Shown: positions 1 to 7,049 of the stretch, one piece after another
How positions within the stretch are numbered: the first letter of the stretch is position 1
Layout of the letters: each line of letters starts with the position of its first letter
Origin: Azoarcus sp031546845
GTDB lineage: Bacteria; Pseudomonadota; Gammaproteobacteria; Burkholderiales; Rhodocyclaceae
Reading direction: 5' to 3'
Length of the DNA stretch: 44,061 nucleotides
Assembly: GCA_031546845.1 (NCBI GenBank)
Contig: JAVBJT010000049.1
Span: 1 to 44,061, forward strand
Made by a program: the position numbers and the translations under genes
The notes under the pieces: generated by a model
What the model saw: the letters and a program-made list of their open reading frames with translations, nothing else
Databases searched by the model: none
What the model was told of the DNA's origin: nothing

Positions 1-1035
1 GCGGCCGTCGGTGTCGTGTTCAAAGGCAAGGCGGGGGCCGTCGAGGCGTTCGAGGGCGGTGAGTTGGCCTTGCGCGTTGTAGTGTTCGAGGGTGTTACCC
101 AGATCAAGCCGCCAGCCGGTGGGGGTGGCGGTGAGCAGGGCCGCGTCGGGTTGGCGGCTGGTGTAGGCGCCTTGTTCGAGGCGGTAGTGGTGCCGGGTGC
201 CGCTGGGGCGCAGGGCAACGAGGGCGCCGGAGCCGATCAGCAGGCGCTGTTGGTAGTCGAAGGCCCATTGGGGGGCGGAGCGTTGATCTGTGCCAAGAGG
301 GATGGCGCGGGCGCTGTTGTAGGTGCGGGTTACGCGCAGGAGCGGGTCGGTGCTGTCCTGGTAATCCTGTTCGGATTGAATCTTGTCGCCGGTGACGGTG
401 ATGGGGTTGCCGAAGGGGCCGGGGTCGGCTGCGCTGGCGCTGAAGCTGCTGAGGGTGTTCTGCTCGCTGTTTTTACAGATGCGCGAGGGTAGCGGGCGCA
501 GGCAGGCGGGGGCGGAGTCGTCGGTGATGCCGAGGGTGCTTTTGTCGCGGAAGCCGGACGGACAACTGAGGCGGCGGTTGAAGGTGGTGTCGGCGGAGAC
601 AGAGCTGATCAAGTGATGGCAGTCGGGCTCGTAGTTGTAGGGGGCGAACCAGGCGTGGGAGACGACGGTCTCCATGGTTCCGCCTCCGCTTACAGAGAGT
701 TCGAAGTCGGTGTGGTCGAGGCCGTTGAGGGTGCCAGGGGGGCAGAGGGGGCTGCCCCCCTGGTATTTGTAGTGCAGGGCTTCGGAGAGAGGGGCCGCCC
801 AGGCGAGTTCGGCTTGGGCGATAGCGGCGGCGTTGCCAAGGGTGTAGACAAGGCGGCGAGGGGATTCGTATGAGTGGAGCGCGCGGGTGCTGCCTCGCCA
901 CGGTGTGGGTGCGCGCTCGGCGCCTTCGTAGGCGACGCCGTTATAAAAATATTCGCTGATGTTCTGGGCGTGGGCGGTTTGCAGCGGCGACAGGGCAAGC
1001 AGCAGCGTGGCGAGCGGCGCGAGCGGGCGGGTCAT
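1..1035 (-). CDS. RHS-repeat family protein, N-terminal part, cut by the window edge
   Basis: An open frame of 345 codons runs from an ATG at 1035 to the window start with no stop. AAGGAT lies 6 bases upstream as a ribosome binding site. The first 23 residues form a Sec signal peptide (Arg near the start, Leu/Ala-rich core, ending AHA-Q). The next ~190 residues match no domain I know and contain at least five Cys, suggesting an exported, disulfide-bonded region. Near residue 210 comes a GNPITVTGDK...DY...VTRTYNS stretch, which resembles the DUF6531 domain that precedes YD repeats in RHS proteins. The last visible residues (HYNAQGQL, FEHDTDGR) look like the first YD-type repeats. RHS proteins are usually large surface or secreted proteins with variable C-terminal toxins; here that end is missing, so no effector activity can be assigned. 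Confidence 0.8.
   Translation of the reverse strand, partial: MTRPLAPLATLLLALSPLQTAHAQNISEYFYNGVAYEGAERAPTPWRGSTRALHSYESPRRLVYTLGNAAAIAQAELAWAAPLSEALHYKYQGGSPLCPPGTLNGLDHTDFELSVSGGGTMETVVSHAWFAPYNYEPDCHHLISSVSADTTFNRRLSCPSGFRDKSTLGITDDSAPACLRPLPSRICKNSEQNTLSSFSASAADPGPFGNPITVTGDKIQSEQDYQDSTDPLLRVTRTYNSARAIPLGTDQRSAPQWAFDYQQRLLIGSGALVALRPSGTRHHYRLEQGAYTSRQPDAALLTATPTGWRLDLGNTLEHYNAQGQLTALERLDGPRLAFEHDTDGR
734..763. repeat. Perfect 12-bp inverted repeat inside the RHS gene
   Basis: CCAGGGGGGCAG at 734-745 and CTGCCCCCCTGG at 752-763 are perfect reverse complements separated by six bases (AGGGGG). The repeat lies wholly within the coding region and encodes part of a Gly-Gly-Ser-Pro-Leu-Cys-Pro-Pro stretch. 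It would form a very stable mRNA hairpin, and its G-runs could also allow other DNA structures. No function is established. Confidence 0.7.
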
Positions 1036-1425
1036 GAGGCGATCCTTGTTGTGCGTTTTTGCTGGAGCGGCCCGCCGGTGCGCCGGGGGCTGAGTGGGGG
1101 TATTTTATATCCTGATTGCTTATATGGGGAGACTTATTTTGACCAAAAGTCGCACGCCCTGCGATTCAGCTCTCAAACAATTTCATACAACGCCGGTTTC
1201 CATCCGCAGAGCATCTGCATCGGATAGGTATAATTGCAATTTATTTGTAGGCTTGACCTATAGCGGCTGGAAGGCCAGAGAAAAACTGAGCCGCCGCTCA
1301 ACACGGTGCAGCAGCCTGACTGCATCGGCTACGGGATGTGTGGAACAGGGCAAGACCAGTGGGGGGCCGGTCAGTGTGTGCACCAGCGGCGCGGCTACCC
1401 ACGCGGGCGCCGCGCCGCGCATATT
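1036..1425. other. 390-bp intergenic region between ampD and the RHS gene
   Basis: No convincing gene on either strand. The part nearest ampD (about 1380-1440) is very GC-rich and holds a strong hairpin. The middle (about 1100-1260) is clearly more AT-rich than its surroundings and probably carries the RHS promoter. TATAAG- and TATAAA-like hexamers occur there on the minus strand, but I cannot pair any with a good -35 element. Confidence 0.5.
1386..1418 (-). terminator. GC-rich hairpin just after ampD
   Basis: GCGGCGCGGC (1386-1395) and GCCGCGCCGC (1409-1418) form a perfect 10-bp stem with a 13-base loop, starting 7 bases after the ampD stop codon. There is no T-run after it, so this is either a T-poor terminator or an mRNA 3'-end stabiliser. 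Confidence 0.45.
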
Positions 1426-1989
1426 TCAACCGGCCTGCCCAACCAGCAAGCTTCTGAGTTTTGCCCAATCGAAAAGCGGCCCCGGATCGGTCTTACGCCC
1501 CGGCGCAATATCCGAATGCCCGACAATATCCTCGATCATCGGATAACGTCGCTGCAGCGCATCGACCAGTTCCGCCAGGCGCACGTACTGCGCCTGCTCG
1601 AAAGGCTGTGTGTCGCAACCTTCCAATTCGATCCCAACAGAAAAATCGTTGCACCGTTCCCGTCCCCGCCAATAGGAAATGCCCGCATGCCAAGCCCGAT
1701 TCTCGGTGGGGACGAACTGAACCACTACACCATTGCGGCGGATGAAGAAATGTGCGGAAACGCGTAAGTGGCAAATTTCCGCATAGTACGGATGTGCTGT
1801 GGGATCAAGCGTATTGGCGAACAGCGCTTCAACCCCTCGCCCGCCAAACTCGCCAGGGGGCAGGCTAATAGCATGAATCACCAGCAAGCGGACAGTTTCA
1901 CCTGTCGGGCGCGCATCCTGGTTTGGTGAAGGCCAAGCGCTAGCCCCCTCGGCCCATCCGGCGGTATCGATTTGCGTAAGGATTTCCAT
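1426..1989 (-). CDS. ampD: 1,6-anhydro-N-acetylmuramyl-L-alanine amidase AmpD
   Basis: Cytoplasmic zinc amidase of peptidoglycan recycling that removes the peptide from anhydro-muropeptides; its loss derepresses ampC-type beta-lactamases in some bacteria. The product is 187 residues, close to the ~183 of E. coli AmpD. The ATG at 1989 is chosen because the protein then begins MEILTQIDTAGW; the frame is open 25 codons further upstream. Zinc ligands are visible: His in VIHAISLPP near the N-terminus, then His and Asp in GHSDIAPGRKTDPGPLFDW near the C-terminus, with the Lys of GRKTDPG and the Glu of GIELEG as catalytic residues. There is no signal peptide, as expected. It lies 49 bases after tfpZ and probably shares its transcript. 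No ampG or ampE is visible next to it. Confidence 0.93.
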   Translation of the reverse strand: MEILTQIDTAGWAEGASAWPSPNQDARPTGETVRLLVIHAISLPPGEFGGRGVEALFANTLDPTAHPYYAEICHLRVSAHFFIRRNGVVVQFVPTENRAWHAGISYWRGRERCNDFSVGIELEGCDTQPFEQAQYVRLAELVDALQRRYPMIEDIVGHSDIAPGRKTDPGPLFDWAKLRSLLVGQAG

Positions 1990-2038
1990 TCGGCCCGCGC
2001 CCCCCCTGCACGCTTGAACTCGGAGGATACCGGGATCA

Positions 2039-2788
2039 TCAATCCCACGGCTTGAGATCCACAACAGCGACTATTTCGGCACGCGTGCGATTGATCAGAA
2101 CGGTCACCGATTTAGTCCTGCACATCATGGGCAACCATGCATCCGCATCCGGCCAGCGCTTTTGAATCTCGACCACCGCTTCTTCTGTATTAAAACGGCG
2201 CAATTCGTTTAGCGAAAACGCCTTGGCACGAATCCGTTCCGCCTCATCCTGCAGCGGTAAGTAATACTTTGGCTGCTGTGGCAAACCGAGCCCGGCAAAA
2301 ACGCCTTCCAGCGTCAGCGTATTACGCTCATCCACACTCTCCGGCAAGCGCGCAGCGACCCACTGCGGGCCAACCCACGATGCCCGGCGATATTCCGGCT
2401 TTGCCGCATCGATGTTCCGCCCATCAAGTTCATTAACACGCACGAGGTCGAAACGATCCACATTGAACACCAACCAAGCGGGGCGCCCTTCCGCCACTGC
2501 ATTCAGACCATAAAAAAATGCACACAGTTGGAGAACAACGATCGTCGCAAGATCAAATTTCAGCGTTTTTTTGCCGCGCTTATAGACCACCAATGTCATC
2601 AACGGGCCAATAACGACATCGACCCCCAGAATAAGGAGAAAAATTTCCTTGACACCAACCGCATCCGCCAATGGACCTGGATACCAAACAAAAAACACCA
2701 AGGCAAGCGTCAGTAACGCCACCAGTGCGGAAACGGCCAAATGAATGAGAAATGCGGTAATACGCGAGGAGGGGAGCACAAAAAACAT
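2039..2788 (-). CDS. tfpZ: TfpX/TfpZ-type type IV pilin accessory protein
   Basis: A 249-residue inner-membrane protein with three hydrophobic segments near residues 11-34, 45-66 and 80-96, followed by a ~150-residue soluble domain. The start and the fold resemble the accessory proteins encoded directly downstream of some type IVa pilin genes, which help their cognate pilin reach or assemble at the surface. Position supports this: it follows pilA on the same strand after a hairpin terminator. The ATG at 2788 has no strong Shine-Dalgarno, consistent with lower expression than pilA. The TfpX/TfpZ grouping is from memory of the family pattern, not a search. Confidence 0.75.
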   Translation of the reverse strand: MFFVLPSSRITAFLIHLAVSALVALLTLALVFFVWYPGPLADAVGVKEIFLLILGVDVVIGPLMTLVVYKRGKKTLKFDLATIVVLQLCAFFYGLNAVAEGRPAWLVFNVDRFDLVRVNELDGRNIDAAKPEYRRASWVGPQWVAARLPESVDERNTLTLEGVFAGLGLPQQPKYYLPLQDEAERIRAKAFSLNELRRFNTEEAVVEIQKRWPDADAWLPMMCRTKSVTVLINRTRAEIVAVVDLKPWD

Positions 2789-2835
2789 AGCCTGAATAAG
2801 CTAAAAATTGAACGTTGAACAATCAGAATGAAAGA

Positions 2836-2859
2836 AGGGGGTCGCTATAGCGACCCCCT
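2836..2859 (-). terminator. Palindromic hairpin between pilA and tfpZ
   Basis: AGGGGGTCGC at 2836-2845 and GCGACCCCCT at 2850-2859 form a perfect 10-bp stem with a TATA loop, followed on the minus strand by TCTTTC. It lies 31 bases after the pilA stop. It probably ends most pilA transcripts and lets limited read-through reach tfpZ and ampD, or it stabilises the abundant pilA mRNA. Confidence 0.7.
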
Positions 2860-2890
2860 CAGTGCCCTCAGCTACTAACCAGATAGTTGA

Positions 2891-3466
2891 TTAGAAGCGG
2901 CAGGTAGGCGGCAGATACTTATACACGGCCACATTGGAAGTAGCTGTCTTGCAACCCCATGTGACGGGGAGGCCCGCCTGAAGCGCACCCACCGGAACAC
3001 CGGCTGTAAGTTCACCACTACCCGGAATCAGCAGAACATGCTCACCAGCCAATGAGGTATTAAGAGCGCCCCGATAGACAATTTCAATCGAACCGGGGTC
3101 AGCGTTGGTACCTCCAGGAACCGGCTGAGCAACAGTAACGTCCGCAACCCCTTGAATCAGAATCGACTCTACGCGGGACGTACCGGGAAGAACCGGAAAC
3201 TCGTAACCATAGCCAACATTACCCGGAGTAAGAGGAGGCTGTACGTCATTTCCAGGATAAGGGTCAATACCGCCGGTAACCGCATTTGCAAACGTTTCCG
3301 TCACAGCCGTTTTCGCCGCATCAGCCAACACCAAGCCTTCCGACAACTGCGTGCGGATGGTGTAGTCCTGATACTGCGGCAGCGCGATGGAAGCCAGGAT
3401 ACCGATGATCGCGATGACGATCATCAGTTCGATCAGGGTGAAACCCTTTTGGATCATTTTTTTCAT
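2891..3466 (-). CDS. pilA: Type IV major pilin PilA
   Basis: Prepilin of a type IVa pilus. The short leader MKKMIQKG is cleaved before Phe by PilD. The mature start FTLIELMIVIAIIGILASIA has Glu at position 5 and the long hydrophobic helix used in fibre packing. The product is 191 residues, on the long side for a type IVa pilin. The last ~30 residues carry two Cys (WGCKT and PPTCRF) that would close the C-terminal disulfide loop. A GTG lies 10 codons upstream in frame, but the ATG at 3466 is preferred because AAGGAG sits 7 bases before it and the leader then has normal length. A sigma-54 promoter lies 62 bases upstream and the pilSR genes are directly adjacent. tfpZ downstream may be a dedicated partner. 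Confidence 0.95.
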   Translation of the reverse strand: MKKMIQKGFTLIELMIVIAIIGILASIALPQYQDYTIRTQLSEGLVLADAAKTAVTETFANAVTGGIDPYPGNDVQPPLTPGNVGYGYEFPVLPGTSRVESILIQGVADVTVAQPVPGGTNADPGSIEIVYRGALNTSLAGEHVLLIPGSGELTAGVPVGALQAGLPVTWGCKTATSNVAVYKYLPPTCRF

Positions 3467-3527
3467 GGTAAAGCTCCTTGTGGAAAGTTTTATCACAGCG
3501 GGAGGAGGACCGCCCTGTCCTCTTTAT

Positions 3528-3543
3528 AGCATCTCCCGTGCCA
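3528..3543 (-). promoter_or_regulatory. Sigma-54 promoter of pilA
   Basis: On the minus strand the bases read TGGCACGGGAGATGCT. This matches the RpoN consensus TGGCACG-N4-TTGC at all but one of the defining positions, with GG and GC elements at the required spacing. Transcription would start near 3517, giving a leader of about 50 bases before the pilA ATG. PilR, the activator needed for such promoters, is encoded next door. Confidence 0.88.
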
Positions 3544-3625
3544 GGTTTTTGTCATGTCAAAAGCGTGAAATAGATCACGAAAACGGGGCTGAAACTGCTC
3601 TTCTACCTGGTTTGGCAGTCCACGT

Positions 3626-3675
3626 TTGACAAAACCCTTGTCAACTCTTGTCAAATTTTGACGCTGATTTTGACA
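3626..3675. promoter_or_regulatory. Phased TTG(A/T)C array, probable PilR upstream activator sites
   Basis: Five half-sites occur at 3626 (TTGACA), 3638 (TTGTCA), 3648 (TTGTCA), 3658 (TTGACG) and 3670 (TTGACA), spaced 12, 10, 10 and 12 bases, i.e. on one face of the helix. The first two form a perfect inverted repeat TTGACAA-N5-TTGTCAA. They lie about 110-160 bases upstream of the predicted pilA start, the usual place for sigma-54 activator binding. PilR in Pseudomonas is known to bind TGTC-containing sites. A related element, TTTTGTCATGTCAAAA at 3547-3562, abuts the -24 box. Confidence 0.65.
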
Positions 3676-3700
3676 TTGCCCAATTTGTGCAGAACGCATT

Positions 3701-5089
3701 TCAATCCATGCCCCATTTCTGCAACCGGTAGCGCAGTTGCCGTAGCGTCATGCCTAATTTGCGCGCGGCCGCGGAGCGGTTCCAACGGGTTTCGTCAAGA
3801 GCGCGCAAGATCAGAAGGCGCTCGTCGTCGTTGTCGTCATTCTCGTCGACGGTAGCGGGAACACCGGCCGGGGGCTGCAGAGCGTCGGACGGCAGGGAAC
3901 GGGATTCGGCTGAATCAAAAGCCCCCAGATCGAGGTCGTCAGCGGCGAGTTCGTCACCGTCACATAGTGCGCAAGCGCGCTCGAGCAGGTTTTCCAGTTC
4001 ACGCACATTGCCGGGGAAAGCATGCCGGTTCAGCGCTTCAGCAGCGTCCGGGGACAGGCGTCGCGGCTGGCCGCCTTCACGCTCGGCGAGGCGGGCGAGG
4101 ATGTGCGTGGCGAGTTCGGGGATGTCTTCCGGCCGTTCGCGCAGTGGCGGAACGCGCAGGGCGATCACGTTAATGCGAAAGTAGAGATCCTGACGGAATT
4201 TGCCTTCGCTGACGAGGTGACCAAGGTCGCGGTGGGAAGCGGAAAGAATGCGCACATCCACCGGCTCTTCGGCATGCGCGCCGACGGGACGCACGGCGCG
4301 CTCCTGGATGACGCGCAGCAGTTTTACCTGCATCGCCAGCGGCAGATCGGCGACTTCATCGAGGAACAGGGTGCCGCCGGCCGCGGCCTGGAACAAGCCC
4401 TCCTTGTCCGCGCCGGCGCCGGTAAAGCTGCCTTTGCGATGGCCGAAGAATTCGCTTTCCATCAGTTCGGGCGAGATCGCACCGCAGTTCACCGGTACGA
4501 ACGGGCCGCTGGCGCGAGCGCCGAGGTCGTGGATGAGGCGGGCGATGACTTCCTTGCCCGTGCCCGATTCGCCGTGGATAAAAACCGGCGCTTGGTTGCG
4601 CGCGAGCTTTTCGATCTGCGCGCGCAGTTGCTCCAGCGCCGCAGAACTGCCGATAAACGCCCGGCTACCGGTCGGCAAGGACGCAGCCGGCTGGCCAAGC
4701 TTGAGTGCGTGGCTAACAAGTTCTTTCAGCGCCTTCAGTTCGACCGGCTTGGTGACGAAATCGAATGCCCCGAGCTTGAGCGCGCGGATGGCGGTTTCGA
4801 TACTGCCGAAGGCGGTAATCACCGCGACCGGCAACCGGGAGTGAGACGACTGAATGAATTCAACCAGTTCCAGACCATCACCGTCGGGCAGGCGCATGTC
4901 GGTCAGACACAAGCGATAACGCTTAGCGCCGAGCAGCGCGCGCGCTTCGGCCACCGAGCCGGCGCTATCGCAGCCGAGCCCCATGCGCAACATGGAAAGC
5001 TCGATCAGCTCCCGAATATCGCTTTCGTCATCCACCACCAAACCATCGGCGGCGACGGCGTGGCCGTTACGGCGTTCGTCGTGTTTCAT
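3701..5089 (-). CDS. pilR: Sigma-54-dependent response regulator PilR
   Basis: Two-component activator of pilin transcription, 462 residues. Receiver domain: acidic pair in VVDDESD (about 19-21), phosphoacceptor Asp64 in CLTDMRLPDG, Lys in VTKPVEL (about 114). AAA+ domain: Walker A GESGTGKE (173-180), the sigma-54 contact loop GSFTGA (220-225, Ser in place of the first Ala), Walker B TLFLDEVADL (about 240-249). The C-terminal helix-turn-helix spans about 438-462 (NRSAAARKLGMTLRQLRYRLQ), of Fis type. The start ATG overlaps the pilS stop by 4 bases, so translation is probably coupled. A stretch of about 45 residues rich in Asp, Pro and Asn (about 385-430) links the AAA+ and DNA-binding parts. 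The downstream pilA sigma-54 promoter is its likely target. Confidence 0.93.
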   Translation of the reverse strand: MKHDERRNGHAVAADGLVVDDESDIRELIELSMLRMGLGCDSAGSVAEARALLGAKRYRLCLTDMRLPDGDGLELVEFIQSSHSRLPVAVITAFGSIETAIRALKLGAFDFVTKPVELKALKELVSHALKLGQPAASLPTGSRAFIGSSAALEQLRAQIEKLARNQAPVFIHGESGTGKEVIARLIHDLGARASGPFVPVNCGAISPELMESEFFGHRKGSFTGAGADKEGLFQAAAGGTLFLDEVADLPLAMQVKLLRVIQERAVRPVGAHAEEPVDVRILSASHRDLGHLVSEGKFRQDLYFRINVIALRVPPLRERPEDIPELATHILARLAEREGGQPRRLSPDAAEALNRHAFPGNVRELENLLERACALCDGDELAADDLDLGAFDSAESRSLPSDALQPPAGVPATVDENDDNDDERLLILRALDETRWNRSAAARKLGMTLRQLRYRLQKWGMD

Positions 5090-6642
5090 GGCTGGCTCCG
5101 TCCGATGATCAAAAAGTGGGCGCCCGCTTCGCCCGTCCGAACCTCCAGCTCAACATCGTTGGCCTCGGCCAGTTCGCGGGCAATATACAGGCCCAGGCCC
5201 GTCCCTTTGGGGTGTGTGGTAAAGAAAGGCTCGAACAGGTTGGGAACGGTGGACTCTTCGATGCCAGGGCCATCGTCGTGCACATGCAGGGCGACGCGCC
5301 CGCCGGGCAGTTCTTCACTATAGATACGCACGGCGCCGGGATGGCCGGAGCAGTAGCGGCGGGCATTGACGACGAGGTTGTCGAGAATCTGGCGCAAGTG
5401 GGTACGATCCATGCCGAGCGTGTGACGGTGATCGATCTCCACGCGATACACGGCGCGCTCGGTTTCACCTTGTAAACAGTGCGCCTCGACCAACTCATGC
5501 ACGAAAGCGAACAGCGGCAGCGTTTCCGGCTCGGCCTGATCGCGCCGACCAAGCGCAAGAACATCGCGGATCATGCGTTCGATGCGATGCGCGTTGTCGT
5601 TGATGATACGGAGCAGGCGCTCGCGCACGTTGCCGCGCTTTTCGTCTTCCAGCAGTTCGACGGCCTGCGTAACGGCGGATAGCGGATTGCGAATCTCATG
5701 CGCCATGCTGGCGGTAAGGCGGCCGAGCGCGGCCAGTTTGGATTGCTGCAACTTACGCTGGATATCCTCGAAATCGGTCAGGTAGACCAGCGTGGCGGCG
5801 GCGGCGGCGCTGCCCGTTTCACCATGCACGGCTCGGCAGCGCAACAGCCGCCCGGCCGGGCCGAGACGCATCAAGTGTCCTTCGCCGCTATGGTCGGCGA
5901 GCACCTTGCCGAACGCGGCATCGATATCGGTCAAGGCCAATGCTTCCAGCGCGTGCAAACCCAGCAACGCGGCCGCCTGGGGGTTGGCCTTGCGCACATG
6001 GCCATTGGCGCCGATAACGATCACACCGTCCTGCATGTCGCTGATGATGCGTTCGTTTACCGCCTCCTGCTTGGCCAACTCGCGGCCACGCTCGGCCGCC
6101 AGCGTGGCATTCGCCTTGGCCCGCAACGCAAGTCCGCGCGCCGCGACGGCAATACCGAAAAAGCCGATGCAAATGATGCCAAGCTGCAGGAAATCCCCCG
6201 ACGCGCCGCGGGCGACAAGGCGCCAGGTGTTTTCCGCAAGCACGACGACAGTGGTCAGCGCGGCGAAGAACAACACCATCCGCCCTTCGGCCACCAGACC
6301 GGCACCAGCGAGCACGATCATCATCAGCACTGGCATACCGCTGCGATAACCGCCGCTGGTCCACATGATCAGCGCCAATACGAACACATCGATGATGACT
6401 TGCAGGGCCGTGACGCGATCGAAACCGAAGCGCTGCTGCACGTCGGGAAAACCGAGGGCCAGCACCGCGCTGAAATAGGCAAACGCCGTCATGGTGAATA
6501 ACGCGGGATATTCGCTGCCCAGATTGAGCATACGCCCGGCTACAAGAAACACCCCGGCGAGGACCAGGCGGAACAGGTTGAAGTAGCGCGCCGACAACCG
6601 CCGGGCGTAATCGATGCCGGCCGGACTGGAAGCGGCGTTCAT
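5086..6642 (-). CDS. pilS: Pilus sensor histidine kinase PilS
   Basis: Membrane histidine kinase that phosphorylates PilR, 518 residues. The ATG at 6642 follows GGAGAG; the open frame extends 110 codons upstream but overlaps another gene there. The N-terminal ~200 residues hold about six membrane helices, the region that in PilS senses pilin in the membrane. A PAS-like domain follows (about 215-310). The phosphoacceptor His lies near residue 314 in SMAHEIRNPLSAV. The ATPase domain has the N box (DNLVVNARRY), G1 (HDDGPGIEE) and G2 (HPKGTGLGLYIA). All catalytic motifs are intact. It overlaps pilR by 4 bases. Confidence 0.93.
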   Translation of the reverse strand: MNAASSPAGIDYARRLSARYFNLFRLVLAGVFLVAGRMLNLGSEYPALFTMTAFAYFSAVLALGFPDVQQRFGFDRVTALQVIIDVFVLALIMWTSGGYRSGMPVLMMIVLAGAGLVAEGRMVLFFAALTTVVVLAENTWRLVARGASGDFLQLGIICIGFFGIAVAARGLALRAKANATLAAERGRELAKQEAVNERIISDMQDGVIVIGANGHVRKANPQAAALLGLHALEALALTDIDAAFGKVLADHSGEGHLMRLGPAGRLLRCRAVHGETGSAAAAATLVYLTDFEDIQRKLQQSKLAALGRLTASMAHEIRNPLSAVTQAVELLEDEKRGNVRERLLRIINDNAHRIERMIRDVLALGRRDQAEPETLPLFAFVHELVEAHCLQGETERAVYRVEIDHRHTLGMDRTHLRQILDNLVVNARRYCSGHPGAVRIYSEELPGGRVALHVHDDGPGIEESTVPNLFEPFFTTHPKGTGLGLYIARELAEANDVELEVRTGEAGAHFLIIGRSQP

Positions 6643-6643
6643 G

Positions 6644-6895
6644 TCATTCTCTCCGATCGCGCTCGCCAAGGCGCCGGTGCGCATCGCAGCAGAAAAACAC
6701 GCCCTCCGCCCGCACACCTTCGCTTTCCGGCGCGTGCACGCCACAGTGGGCGCACTCCAACATGCGCTCCGGCATACTGGGATCGGCATCGGCGCGCTTG
6801 CGCGCGGACTCCCCGCCTCGCCCGCGCCTGGAAAGGGCGCGCCGTACCCACCAGATGCCGAACAAAATGAGCAAAAACAGGAGCAGATTGCGCAC
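6644..6895 (-). CDS. PP0621-family small protein
   Basis: An 83-residue protein starting at a GTG. Residues 3-19 form one membrane helix, followed by a basic Arg-rich stretch. The C-terminal domain carries four conserved-looking metal-ligand candidates: LECAHCGVHAPE (CxxC) and FFCCDAHRRL (Cys, Cys, His), suggesting a small zinc-binding module. Proteins of this style are common beside pilS in betaproteobacteria. The stop codon is one base from the pilS start, so the two are probably translated together and it may act in the same pathway. Function is unknown. Confidence 0.75.
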   Translation of the reverse strand: MRNLLLFLLILFGIWWVRRALSRRGRGGESARKRADADPSMPERMLECAHCGVHAPESEGVRAEGVFFCCDAHRRLGERDRRE

Positions 6896-7049
6896 AGAAA
6901 AGCCCGCGACGGGTGATGAATAAACAGGCGCAGCAGTTTAGCATGCCCTCCATGACGCCCCTTCCATGGCAATACCCGTTATGCACACTTGGCGCGAACA
7001 AGAGGCGCGCTTTTCTTTCATCCCAAGCCCCCCCTAGAATACGGACACC

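Noticed and set aside
16..873. Plus-strand Gly/Ala/Val-rich open frames at the window start
   Set aside because: The minus strand encodes a signal peptide and DUF6531-like region; the plus frames are low-complexity shadows.
4022..5323. A 433-codon plus-strand open frame opposite pilR
   Set aside because: It is antisense to an intact pilR with all motifs, has no recognisable domain and reflects the high GC content.
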